A DNA stretch of 64,000 nucleotides from an uncultured Clostridia bacterium (GTDB lineage Bacteria > Bacillota > Clostridia > Oscillospirales > Acutalibacteraceae), in NCBI GenBank assembly GCA_946183365.1, contig CAMHAH010000006.1, forward strand, positions 79,782 through 143,781, written 5' to 3'. The position numbers and the translations under genes were made by a program. Numbering within the stretch: the stretch's first letter is position 1; each line of letters starts with the position of its first letter. Of the stretch, positions 18,985 through 26,257 are shown in pieces. The notes below the pieces were generated by a model. It searched no databases, had not been told where the DNA came from, and was given only the letters and a program-made list of their open reading frames with translations.

Positions 18985-19833
18985 TTACTTACCCTTGATC
19001 TCTTTGAGCTGTCTTGCGTTCTCCTGATTAAGCTCGTCGTTAATCGCCATTTTCTTGATAATGTTATGCACCGTCTTATTCAGCTTGCCTTTCTCGCTGT
19101 AATCGGCGGGGAAGATGAAGTCTACTCTGTCGCCGACCAAGAGCTCCTCGACCTTTTCGCGGTTGTTGTCCTGATAGACCGCTATCGCGCAGCCGCCGTA
19201 CGCCTTCATCATCTTCATACACGGAACGTCGCTCAGTCCGTCGCCGATATATATCATGTTGGTGAACGGTACCCGCTTGCTGTCGTCGGGCATAGAGCGG
19301 TTGAGATCGGTATCGTTTGATATATCCAGAACGCCCTTGTTGATGCGGTATACGAACTGCGTCTTGTTGGTGTAGTTTACCGCTGTCTTGGGCCACATGG
19401 CGTTGCCGTCAGCGTCATACAGGAACTCACACGCAAATATCTTGGTGAATTTATCGGCGATACCCGAGCCCTCTATTATCTCTTTTATTCCCGAGGATAT
19501 TACATAATGCTCTATCTGAACACCCTGAGCGGCTCCGTAGAGGTTTATGCGGTCGAACCACTCCTTCACGCCGGGGTACAGCTCGATACACCTGCCGTTA
19601 TCTACGAGGCTTTCTCTCGTGAGCGGCAGGCCCTTGCGTTTACATTCCTCGATCATGGTGTACAGGTACGCGAGCACACCGTCCATCTCTGCCTGAGCGC
19701 CGAAATCATTCGCCTTTTTCCAGAATTCTGAAGTCTGCATCTCAAGGCTCGGAATAAAGCCGTAGTCCTGCATATCCTTTGTGCACAGGGTCTTATCAAA
19801 GTCATACATTATAGCGATAATGGGTCTGTCCAT
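18985..19833 (-). CDS. HAD-superfamily phosphatase
   Basis: A 282-residue protein. The catalytic motif I 'YDFDKTLCT' gives D11 and D13; motif II is in 'YVISSGIKEIIEGSG'; the motif III/IV region 'IYIGDGLSDVPCMKMM' carries the metal-binding Asp. The cap region between motifs I and II is about 90 residues. It resembles phosphoserine-phosphatase-like HAD enzymes but the substrate cannot be read. It is transcribed alone. Confidence 0.85.
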   Translation of the reverse strand: MDRPIIAIMYDFDKTLCTKDMQDYGFIPSLEMQTSEFWKKANDFGAQAEMDGVLAYLYTMIEECKRKGLPLTRESLVDNGRCIELYPGVKEWFDRINLYGAAQGVQIEHYVISSGIKEIIEGSGIADKFTKIFACEFLYDADGNAMWPKTAVNYTNKTQFVYRINKGVLDISNDTDLNRSMPDDSKRVPFTNMIYIGDGLSDVPCMKMMKAYGGCAIAVYQDNNREKVEELLVGDRVDFIFPADYSEKGKLNKTVHNIIKKMAINDELNQENARQLKEIKGK

Positions 19834-19874
19834 AGTTAGCTCCTGATGATTGCTTAATACAAGCTGTTATAACA

Positions 19875-19903
19875 AGTGCCACCTCGTTTCTCAGGGTGGC
19901 ACT
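19875..19903 (-). terminator. Hairpin terminator after cyclophilin gene
   Basis: AGTGCCACC and GGTGGCACT arms with a 11-nt loop; the T tract on the minus strand is weak. Confidence 0.6.
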
Positions 19904-19913
19904 GTATGAATGA

Positions 19914-20639
19914 TTATTCGTAGGCGTGGATCTCTACGCTCTCGAGAACAACGTCCTGTAAGGGCTTGTCGTTGTAATCGGTCTTTACGGCGGCTATCTT
20001 GTTGACTACGTCCATGCCGTCGATAACCTGACCGAAAACGGTGTAGTTGCCGTCGAGGTATCCGTTATCTACCTGATTGATGTAGAACTGCGAGCCGTTT
20101 GTGCCGGGACCGCGGTTGGCCATAGCTACAGCGCCGACGTCATTGCGCAGGTAATCTGAGATCTCAAGGTCAAATTCCTTGCCGTAGGCTGACTGTCCGC
20201 CTGTGCCGTTGAACTTTGTATAGTCGCCGCCCTGGATCATGAAATTAGCGATCACGCGGTGGAAGATGGTGTTGTCATATCTGCCTGCCTTGGCGAGCTC
20301 TTTGAATGACGTTACCGCCAGAGGAGCCGCGTCGGGGAAGAACTTCATGGTGATATCGCCGTAGTTGGTGTGCAGGGTCGCTACCTCTTCGCCCTTTTCG
20401 GGAGCGGCCTTCTGTGTGTCGGCGTTCAGCTTGTCAAGGTTCGCTTTGGGAACGTCGCTGATGTTTAACAGGGCTTCTGTTGACTTTGCTTCATAATTCA
20501 CGGTTTCCGCCTCCTTGGCTGTTGTCTCTGTTTTTGTAGTTGTTTCTGTTGTTCCCGATGATACTACCTTTTTACCGCAGCCCGCAAAAACAGCGGCTGT
20601 GAGCAGTACGCACAGGATGATAGCTGTAATTCGTTTCAT
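19914..20639 (-). CDS. Cyclophilin-type peptidyl-prolyl isomerase lipoprotein
   Basis: A 241-residue exported foldase. It has a lipoprotein signal with 'VFAGC' near residue 21, a Thr/Glu-rich linker to about 80, then the cyclophilin domain with 'FHRVIANFMIQGGD', 'GAVAMANRGPGTNGSQFYI' and 'YTVFGQVIDGMDVV', the catalytic and proline-pocket strands. It catalyses prolyl cis-trans isomerisation of secreted proteins at the outer membrane face. Start ATG 20639 follows GAAGGAA. Confidence 0.92.
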   Translation of the reverse strand: MKRITAIILCVLLTAAVFAGCGKKVVSSGTTETTTKTETTAKEAETVNYEAKSTEALLNISDVPKANLDKLNADTQKAAPEKGEEVATLHTNYGDITMKFFPDAAPLAVTSFKELAKAGRYDNTIFHRVIANFMIQGGDYTKFNGTGGQSAYGKEFDLEISDYLRNDVGAVAMANRGPGTNGSQFYINQVDNGYLDGNYTVFGQVIDGMDVVNKIAAVKTDYNDKPLQDVVLESVEIHAYE

Positions 20640-20684
20640 ATTTCTTCCTTTCTGCCGATAATGTTCAGGTCGGCTTACCTGTAT

Positions 20685-20713
20685 ATTCTAATATATTGCG
20701 TTTCGTTTTTCAA
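20685..20713 (-). promoter_or_regulatory. Promoter of cyclophilin gene
   Basis: Minus strand TTGAAA (complement 20708-20713) and TAGAAT (complement 20685-20690), 17-bp spacer. Confidence 0.6.
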
Positions 20714-20736
20714 TAGTATTCTTAAAATTTGTCATA

Positions 20737-20765
20737 TTGACGGATGAGAATTCATAGAGTATATC
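20737..20765 (+). promoter_or_regulatory. Promoter of S1-domain gene
   Basis: TTGACG at 20737-20742 and TATATC at 20760-20765, 17-bp spacer, divergent from the cyclophilin promoter. Confidence 0.55.
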
Positions 20766-20807
20766 GTTGATAACTGCAAAACGAAATAAAAATACAGGAG
20801 GCTGTAA

Positions 20808-21740
20808 ATGACTTCTTTTCTTCCGGAAGGGTCGAGAATAAATACTCCCGCTAACACCTCAGCTCTCAGCTCATACGAGCATATGCGCAAGGCCTTAGAC
20901 AGCGGAGCTATATTAGAGGCTAAGGCTGCTTTGTGCGACCACGAGCACAATCTTATAGTGAACCTGCCGTGTATGCTCGGGATAATCCCGAGGGATGAGG
21001 GCGCTGTGGGGATCCGCGAGGGCACAGTGAGGGATATCGCGATAATCTCGCGCGTAGGCAGGACGGTATGCTTCAAGATCACTGACATCTATACCGATGA
21101 GAGCGGACGGCTCACCGCTCTCTTATCGCGCGCTGAGGCTCAGAGAAGCTGTATCGATAATTATATATCCGGCCTTACCGCCGGAGACGTCATACCCGCT
21201 CGGATCTCACACCTCGAGCCGTTCGGAGCGTTTTGCGACATAGGCTGCGGAGTAGTCGCGCTCATGCCTATAGATACTATTTCGGTATCCCGCATAGAGC
21301 ACCCGGACGAGAGGTTTGCTGTCGGGATGAAGATATGTGCAGTAATAAAGTCGAGGGTCGGAACACGCGTGACCCTGAGCCACAAGGAGTTGCTCGGTAC
21401 ATGGGCTGAGAATGCCGAGAGGTTCTCTGTAGGCGAGACGGTCACGGGCGTTATCCGTTCTATAGAGAACTACGGCGCTTTTGTGGAGCTTACGCCGAAC
21501 TTAGCCGGGCTTGCTGAATTAAAGGATAATCTTGGGGTAGGGGATACAGCGGCTGTATATATCAAGAGCATAATACCTCAGAAAATGAAGATTAAACTCA
21601 TCATCATCGACAGCTTTCATCAGCATATCGAGCCGGATGTCCCTGAGTACTTTATCACAGACGGTCATATAGACAGGTTCGTATACTCTCCTGAAGAGTC
21701 CGGGAAATATATTTATACGGATTTTTCGACCGAAGCATGA
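20808..21740 (+). CDS. S1-domain RNA-binding protein
   Basis: A 310-residue cytoplasmic protein. Two clear S1/OB repeats: 'VIPARISHLEPFGAFCDIGCGVVALMPI' (about 128-155) and 'VTGVIRSIENYGAFVELTPNLAGLAEL' (about 212-240). A more diverged N-terminal S1-like segment lies around 40-100. It resembles the short ribosomal S1-like proteins of Firmicutes (YpfD type) that bind RNA. SD AGGAGG is strong. It is probably a single-gene transcript. Confidence 0.82.
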   Translation: MTSFLPEGSRINTPANTSALSSYEHMRKALDSGAILEAKAALCDHEHNLIVNLPCMLGIIPRDEGAVGIREGTVRDIAIISRVGRTVCFKITDIYTDESGRLTALLSRAEAQRSCIDNYISGLTAGDVIPARISHLEPFGAFCDIGCGVVALMPIDTISVSRIEHPDERFAVGMKICAVIKSRVGTRVTLSHKELLGTWAENAERFSVGETVTGVIRSIENYGAFVELTPNLAGLAELKDNLGVGDTAAVYIKSIIPQKMKIKLIIIDSFHQHIEPDVPEYFITDGHIDRFVYSPEESGKYIYTDFSTEA

Positions 21741-21769
21741 AGATATCCCTAAAACGCCCCATAAGAGGT

Positions 21770-21799
21770 TTGACAATATACTGCGCTTAGTGCTACAAT
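21770..21799 (+). promoter_or_regulatory. Promoter of rmuC
   Basis: TTGACA at 21770-21775, TACAAT at 21794-21799, 18-bp spacer. Confidence 0.7.
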
Positions 21800-21827
21800 A
21801 GACACATCATATCGTATGAGGTGTCAT

Positions 21828-23075
21828 ATGGAGACTTATCAGTTCATCATACTTGCTCTGCTTGCCGCGGCAGCTGTAGCGGTTGGCATAGCCGCTATCA
21901 TTATAATTCCTAAAAAGAATAAAACGAACAGCGAAGAGCTATCCGCCATGCGTACCGAGATCGTCAACGCGACTCAAAGCTCGGTAAAGAACATGGGAGA
22001 TATGATCGCTGTGAACCAACAGAGCTTTTCTGCCGCTCAAAGCGAGAAGCTCGGACATTTTGAAGACAGGCTGAAGACCTTCTCTCTCGAAAATGAGCAG
22101 AAGCTCGAGAATATCCGCGTCACGATGGAACGCAAGCTCGACGATATTCGCGAGGACAGCAATAAGCAGCTTACTGAGATGCGTACCACCGTTGACGAGA
22201 AGCTCCAAAAGACGCTTGAAGAGAAGATGAACCAGTCTTTCGCGCTCGTAAGCGAGCGTCTTGAGCAGGTGTATAAGGGCCTCGGAGAGATGCAGAACCT
22301 CGCAGTAGGTGTAGGCGACCTGAAAAAGGTTCTCTCAAACGTCAAGACGCGCGGTATCGTCGGTGAGATACAGCTCGGAAATATACTCGAAGAGATACTC
22401 ACTCCCGAGCAGTATGAAACTAACGTAGCGACAAAGAAGGGCTCTAAGAACGTGGTCGAATTCGCCGTGAAGCTGCCCGCGAAGGACGACGGCTTCATCT
22501 ATCTTCCGATAGACAGCAAATTCCCCGGCGATACATATTCAGCGCTCAGAGACGCTTATGAGAGCGGCTCAAAGGAGGCTGTAGACGCTGCGGCTAAAAC
22601 GCTTATCACCACTATCAAACGTGAAGCTAAGGATATCCACGATAAGTATATAGACCCGCCGAATACTACAGAGTTCGCGGTGATGTTCTTGCCTTTCGAG
22701 GGACTTTACAGCGAGGTGGTGAACCGCGGAATGGTCGAGGTGCTTCAGCGTGATTATAAGGTCAATATAGCCGGACCCTCAACTATGGCGGCGCTGCTCA
22801 ACTCTATCCAGATGGGCTTCAAGACCCTTGCGGTCCAGAAGCGTTCCGCCGAGGTCTGGAACCTCTTGGGTTCGGTCAAAAAAGAGTTCGAGACCTTCAA
22901 CAGCGTTCTTGTCGCTACTCAGACAAAGCTCGATCAGGCTAACAAGGAGCTCGATAAGCTTGTCGGCGTACGTTCTCGCCAGATAAGCCGCAAGCTCTCT
23001 GCCGTAGAAAGCAACGACACCCCCGTGAGCGCCTATTTTTCAACGATAGACCAGTACACAGAGGGCGAGGATTAA
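21828..23075 (+). CDS. rmuC: RmuC family DNA recombination protein
   Basis: About 415 residues: one N-terminal membrane helix, a long coiled coil (about 45-165, rich in Glu/Lys/Gln), then the conserved RmuC nuclease-like domain with 'RGIVGEIQLGNILEEIL', 'YLPIDSKFPGD' and 'MFLPFEGLYSE'. RmuC limits inversions at short repeats; its mechanism is not fully settled. ATG 21828 is preceded by TGAGGTG; an in-frame ATG at 21816 lacks an SD. Confidence 0.92.
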   Translation: METYQFIILALLAAAAVAVGIAAIIIIPKKNKTNSEELSAMRTEIVNATQSSVKNMGDMIAVNQQSFSAAQSEKLGHFEDRLKTFSLENEQKLENIRVTMERKLDDIREDSNKQLTEMRTTVDEKLQKTLEEKMNQSFALVSERLEQVYKGLGEMQNLAVGVGDLKKVLSNVKTRGIVGEIQLGNILEEILTPEQYETNVATKKGSKNVVEFAVKLPAKDDGFIYLPIDSKFPGDTYSALRDAYESGSKEAVDAAAKTLITTIKREAKDIHDKYIDPPNTTEFAVMFLPFEGLYSEVVNRGMVEVLQRDYKVNIAGPSTMAALLNSIQMGFKTLAVQKRSAEVWNLLGSVKKEFETFNSVLVATQTKLDQANKELDKLVGVRSRQISRKLSAVESNDTPVSAYFSTIDQYTEGED

Positions 23076-23116
23076 TCGCTTTATCCGGATAGTGAGTACG
23101 AATTGAATTAAACAGT

Positions 23117-23156
23117 CCCTCCGCGGCAATACTACTTACAGTATTGTTACGGGGGG
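23117..23156 (+). promoter_or_regulatory. Leader hairpin sequestering the sigG ribosome-binding site
   Basis: A two-part stem. Inner arms CAATACT (23127-23133) and AGTATTG (23140-23146) are perfect around a 6-nt loop. Outer arms CCCTCCG (23117-23123) and CGGGGGG (23150-23156) pair with one G-U. The outer 3' arm is the G-rich SD of sigG, 5 nt before its TTG start, so the folded RNA hides the ribosome site. Confidence 0.7.
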
Positions 23157-23161
23157 ATTAT

Positions 23162-23944
23162 TTGCAATATAATAAGGTCGAGCTTTGCGGCGTAGATACC
23201 TCGCGGCTGAAAGTCCTTACAGAAAAGGAGAAAAAAGATCTCCTGATAAAGATCCGTGACGGAGCTCCCGCTGAGCGCAAAAAGGCTCGGGAGGAGCTTA
23301 TCAACGGCAATCTCAGACTGGTGCTGAGTGTGATCCAGCGCTTCAGCGGCAGAGGAGAGAACCTTGACGATCTTTTTCAGGTAGGAGTTATCGGTCTTAT
23401 AAAGGCGATAGATAATTTTGACGTCAGTCTTGACGTTCGCTTCTCAACATACGGCGTTCCGATGATAATGGGCGAGCTGCGCCGGTATCTGCGCGACAGC
23501 GGAGCTATACGCGTCTCACGTTCTATGCGAGATACCGCTTATCACGCTATGAAGGCTAAGGAGGAGCTCACGGTGTCGCTTAACCGTGAACCTACCGTTG
23601 AGGAGATAGCCGAGGCCCTCGGAGAAGAGAAGGAGAGCGTGGTGCTGGCTCTCGAGGCGATAGTAGAACCGGTATCGCTGTATGAGCCCGTTTTCTCGGA
23701 CGGAGCTGATACAGTGTACGTTATGGATCAGGTAGGGGATAAGAGCGACGACAACGACTGGCTTGAGGAGATAGCTTTCAAAGAAGCGCTCAAGAAGCTC
23801 TCTGACAGAGAGAAGCGTATTCTGTCTCTCAGATACTTCAAGGGCAAGACCCAGATGGAGGTCGCCGACGAGATCGGTATATCTCAGGCTCAGGTCAGCC
23901 GCATAGAAAAAGGCGCGATCGACAGTATAAAAAGAGAATTATAA
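23162..23944 (+). CDS. sigG: Forespore RNA polymerase sigma factor SigG
   Basis: About 260 residues. 'NKVELCGVDTS' at the N-terminus is the SigG-specific opening (anti-sigma contact region). Region 2 includes 'NGNLRLVLSVIQRF', 'DLFQVGVIGLIKAIDNFD' and 'FSTYGVPMIMGELRRYLRD'. Region 4 has the HTH 'TQMEVADEIGISQAQVSRIEK'. SigG drives late forespore genes, which marks the host as a spore former. The start chosen is TTG 23162 behind the G-rich SD; an upstream TTG at 23144 falls inside the leader hairpin. It lies 86 bp after rmuC without a terminator between. Confidence 0.93.
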   Translation: MQYNKVELCGVDTSRLKVLTEKEKKDLLIKIRDGAPAERKKAREELINGNLRLVLSVIQRFSGRGENLDDLFQVGVIGLIKAIDNFDVSLDVRFSTYGVPMIMGELRRYLRDSGAIRVSRSMRDTAYHAMKAKEELTVSLNREPTVEEIAEALGEEKESVVLALEAIVEPVSLYEPVFSDGADTVYVMDQVGDKSDDNDWLEEIAFKEALKKLSDREKRILSLRYFKGKTQMEVADEIGISQAQVSRIEKGAIDSIKREL

Positions 23945-23951
23945 TTAGAAT

Positions 23952-23976
23952 AAAAGGCTCCCGATTTGGGAGCCTT
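23952..23976. terminator. Bidirectional terminator between sigG and aquaporin gene
   Basis: AAGGCTCCC and GGGAGCCTT arms around GATTT. Confidence 0.8.
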
Positions 23977-23993
23977 CAGCTTATTCGTTTATA

Positions 23994-24686
23994 TTATTCT
24001 TCAGCGTCCTTGCTCTTGATAAGGAACTTGAATACAAGAGCCGCGATAGCGCCGCCGATAAGCGGGGCTACAAGGAATACCCAGTAGGACTGCAGAGCAG
24101 CGCCGCCCTTGAGGATAGCGGGACCGAAGGAACGAGCGGGGTTGACGGAAGTGCCGGTGAAGTAGATACCGAAGATGTGTACCAGAGTAAGGGTCATACC
24201 GATCACTATACCGGCGATCTTCTCATACTTCTTCTTGGATGTTACCGCGAGGATGACCAGAACAAATACGAAGGTCAGGATGATCTCGATAACCAGTGAA
24301 CGCTTCCAGCTGCCGAGTGAATTATCGGTAGCGAGATACCACGCGTTAGCGCCGAGGCTTGTGTCAAAGCCGACCAAGAGACCCAGTACTGCAGCGCCTG
24401 CTGTAGCGCCGGCGAACTGAGCTACGATATAGACGATGAATTCGGTGATGCTCATGCCGCCTGTAATCAGAACGCCCAGTGATACCGCGGGATTGATGTG
24501 ACAACCGGATACGTTACCGATAGAATAAGCCATTGCAACAATTACAAGACCGAAGGCGAGAGCTGTCAGTATGTAAGCGCCGCGGGTCTCAGCCGAGCAG
24601 TTCAGTACGGTAGCGGTACCGCACGCGAACAGCACCAGAACGAACGTGCCTATGAATTCTGCGCAAAATTTCTTTACTAAAGCCAT
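23994..24686 (-). CDS. Aquaporin / MIP-family channel
   Basis: A 230-residue channel with six membrane helices and both half-helix signatures: 'GCHINPAVSLG' (about 66) and 'TSVNPARSFGP' (about 182). The pore Arg follows the second NPA. A Tyr/Phe-rich selectivity region and short loops suggest an AqpZ-like water channel rather than a glycerol facilitator, though this cannot be proved by eye. It stands alone with its own promoter. Confidence 0.88.
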   Translation of the reverse strand: MALVKKFCAEFIGTFVLVLFACGTATVLNCSAETRGAYILTALAFGLVIVAMAYSIGNVSGCHINPAVSLGVLITGGMSITEFIVYIVAQFAGATAGAAVLGLLVGFDTSLGANAWYLATDNSLGSWKRSLVIEIILTFVFVLVILAVTSKKKYEKIAGIVIGMTLTLVHIFGIYFTGTSVNPARSFGPAILKGGAALQSYWVFLVAPLIGGAIAALVFKFLIKSKDAEE

Positions 24687-24725
24687 AGTTATATCTCCTT
24701 TTCTATTGAAAATTTGCTTATGTTA

Positions 24726-24754
24726 ATAATACCAAAACGATCAAGAAAAAGCAA
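24726..24754 (-). promoter_or_regulatory. Promoter of aquaporin gene
   Basis: Minus strand TTGCTT (complement 24749-24754) and TATTAT (complement 24726-24731), 17-bp spacer. Confidence 0.55.
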
Positions 24755-24782
24755 TATTTTTTTGGCGGATTTCGCAGAAAAC

Positions 24783-25361
24783 TCAAACTTTTATAACACC
24801 TGCATATCCGAGCGCGATCCCGACAGCCGCCGATAAGAATATCACCGGTATAGGGCTTAGCTTTTTGTACAATAAAAGGAATAAAGATATGGCGAATATG
24901 CCTAAAGAAACATAGAAGTTCGCGGATTGAAACACTTCGGTTTTAATTCCTTGTGAGAAAAATACTTCCATTCCTACAGAAAGCACCGTGGCGGCGATCA
25001 GTCCTACTACCGTGCTTTTCAGTCCGAGCATAGCTCCCTGAACGATGATGTTCTTCTTGAAGCGGTCATACACCTTTGCGATAAGAATTATAATTATGAA
25101 CGGCGGCAGTACCAGACCTACAGTCGCGCACAACGCGCCGAGCAGTCCGCCTACCTCTGAGCCTACATAGGTAGAGATGTTTACGGCGAAGGCCCCGGGG
25201 GTGCTCTCTGATATCGCGATGAAGTCCACGAGCTCGCCCGTTGTCATCCAGCCGTGCTTTAAGACGGTCTCTTCGATGAACGGTATCATCGCGTAGCCGC
25301 CGCCGAAGGTAAGCGCGCCCATTTTGAAGAATTCGAGAAACAGTGTAAGCAGTATACTCAT
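24783..25361 (-). CDS. Chromate transporter (ChrA half-protein), second subunit
   Basis: A 192-residue membrane protein of the short-chain CHR family: 'FGGGYAMIPFIEE' at the N-terminus and 'AISESTPGAFAVN' are the CHR signatures. Short-chain CHR proteins come as adjacent pairs with opposite topology that act together, as here. Its start overlaps the stop of the partner gene by 4 nt. Actual substrate in an anaerobe is unproven. Confidence 0.88.
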   Translation of the reverse strand: MSILLTLFLEFFKMGALTFGGGYAMIPFIEETVLKHGWMTTGELVDFIAISESTPGAFAVNISTYVGSEVGGLLGALCATVGLVLPPFIIIILIAKVYDRFKKNIIVQGAMLGLKSTVVGLIAATVLSVGMEVFFSQGIKTEVFQSANFYVSLGIFAISLFLLLYKKLSPIPVIFLSAAVGIALGYAGVIKV

Positions 25362-25921
25362 AGCTCCTTACCTGCCTTTCTCGCTATAAGGGTCGCGGCT
25401 ATTCCGATCACAGCCGCGCTCAGTATCACGATTATAACATTGGCAGAGAAGAAGGCTACCGCCGCGAAGGAAGCCGCCATGATGATATAGGCGATTATGT
25501 TCTTCGGAGCTTTTTTGAACATGGATATAACTGCTTTTATCAGCAGAGCCAGTACTCCTGCCCTTATGCCGAAGAATGCGTATTTTATTATCTCAAGATC
25601 TTCAAATCTCCTAAGGAACAGAGAGATGACGAATATTATGATGAATGACGGCAGAACCACGCCGAAGGTAGCGCAGAACGCGCCGAGCACACCCGCGATC
25701 TTATATCCGATGAAGGTCGCGGCGCATATGGCTATCGGACCGGGGGTTGTCTCTGAGATAGCTACTACCTCAAGAAGTTCATCATCCTTTATCCAACCCT
25801 TTTTGACGGATATCTCGTTCTCTATGATCGGTATCATGGCATAGCCGCCGCCGAAGGTGACCGCGCCTATCTTTATAAATGTCAGAAAAAGCTGCAAACA
25901 CAGCTTAAGCTTTTGTTTCAT
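25358..25921 (-). CDS. Chromate transporter (ChrA half-protein), first subunit
   Basis: A CHR half-protein of about 187 residues with 'FGGGYAMIPIIENE' and 'AISETTPGPIAI'. The start chosen is ATG 25921, 5 nt after GGAAGGA. An upstream in-frame ATG at 25951 overlaps the stop of the small gene before it (TGATG) and would add ten residues by coupling. Confidence 0.87.
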   Translation of the reverse strand: MKQKLKLCLQLFLTFIKIGAVTFGGGYAMIPIIENEISVKKGWIKDDELLEVVAISETTPGPIAICAATFIGYKIAGVLGAFCATFGVVLPSFIIIFVISLFLRRFEDLEIIKYAFFGIRAGVLALLIKAVISMFKKAPKNIIAYIIMAASFAAVAFFSANVIIVILSAAVIGIAATLIARKAGKEL

Positions 25922-25950
25922 ATTTTTCCTTCCAAATCCGCGGGATATCA

Positions 25951-26133
25951 TCAGTTCTGCTTCTCTACGATCTTATAATCGTCTGAAAAGCGGAAGTACG
26001 CGCAGCTCGTGTCGCTGCCACTCATAAAACGCGCGAGGTCATCCTCGTCGAGATTTACCGAACATTCATAGTCGTCGTAGAATTCGTTGTAGTTGTAGTA
26101 TGCGCAGAATTCACAGCTTGATTTGCCTGCCAT
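25951..26133 (-). CDS. Small Cys/Tyr-rich protein (DUF6472-like)
   Basis: A 60-residue acidic protein with 'CEFCAYYNYNEFYDDYECSVNLDEDD' near the N-terminus and 'CAYFRF' near residue 44, giving four cysteines that could bind a metal. The pattern resembles a small clostridial family I know as DUF6472; function unknown. It leads the chromate-transporter operon and is coupled to the next gene. Confidence 0.65.
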   Translation of the reverse strand: MAGKSSCEFCAYYNYNEFYDDYECSVNLDEDDLARFMSGSDTSCAYFRFSDDYKIVEKQN

Positions 26134-26160
26134 AGTATCACTTCACTTTCTTGTGCAAAC

Positions 26161-26189
26161 AGTATAACAAATTCTGTGTTTTTTTTCAA
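26161..26189 (-). promoter_or_regulatory. Promoter of DUF6472-chr operon
   Basis: Minus strand TTGAAA (complement 26184-26189) and TATACT (complement 26161-26166), 17-bp spacer. Confidence 0.6.
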
Positions 26190-26196
26190 TACGATG

Positions 26197-26225
26197 TTGC
26201 AATTTAACGGGAATTACTATATACT
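26197..26225 (+). promoter_or_regulatory. Promoter of flavodiiron gene
   Basis: TTGCAA at 26197-26202, TATACT at 26220-26225, 17-bp spacer; divergent from the chr promoter. Confidence 0.6.
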
Positions 26226-26257
26226 AATCTTAAATAAAATCACAGGAGATGATACCA

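Noticed and set aside
26220..26238. ATACTAATCTTAAATAAAA resembling the MITE end
   Set aside because: It coincides with the -10 box (TATACT) of the flavodiiron promoter and nothing else of the element is present, so chance is the simpler reading.
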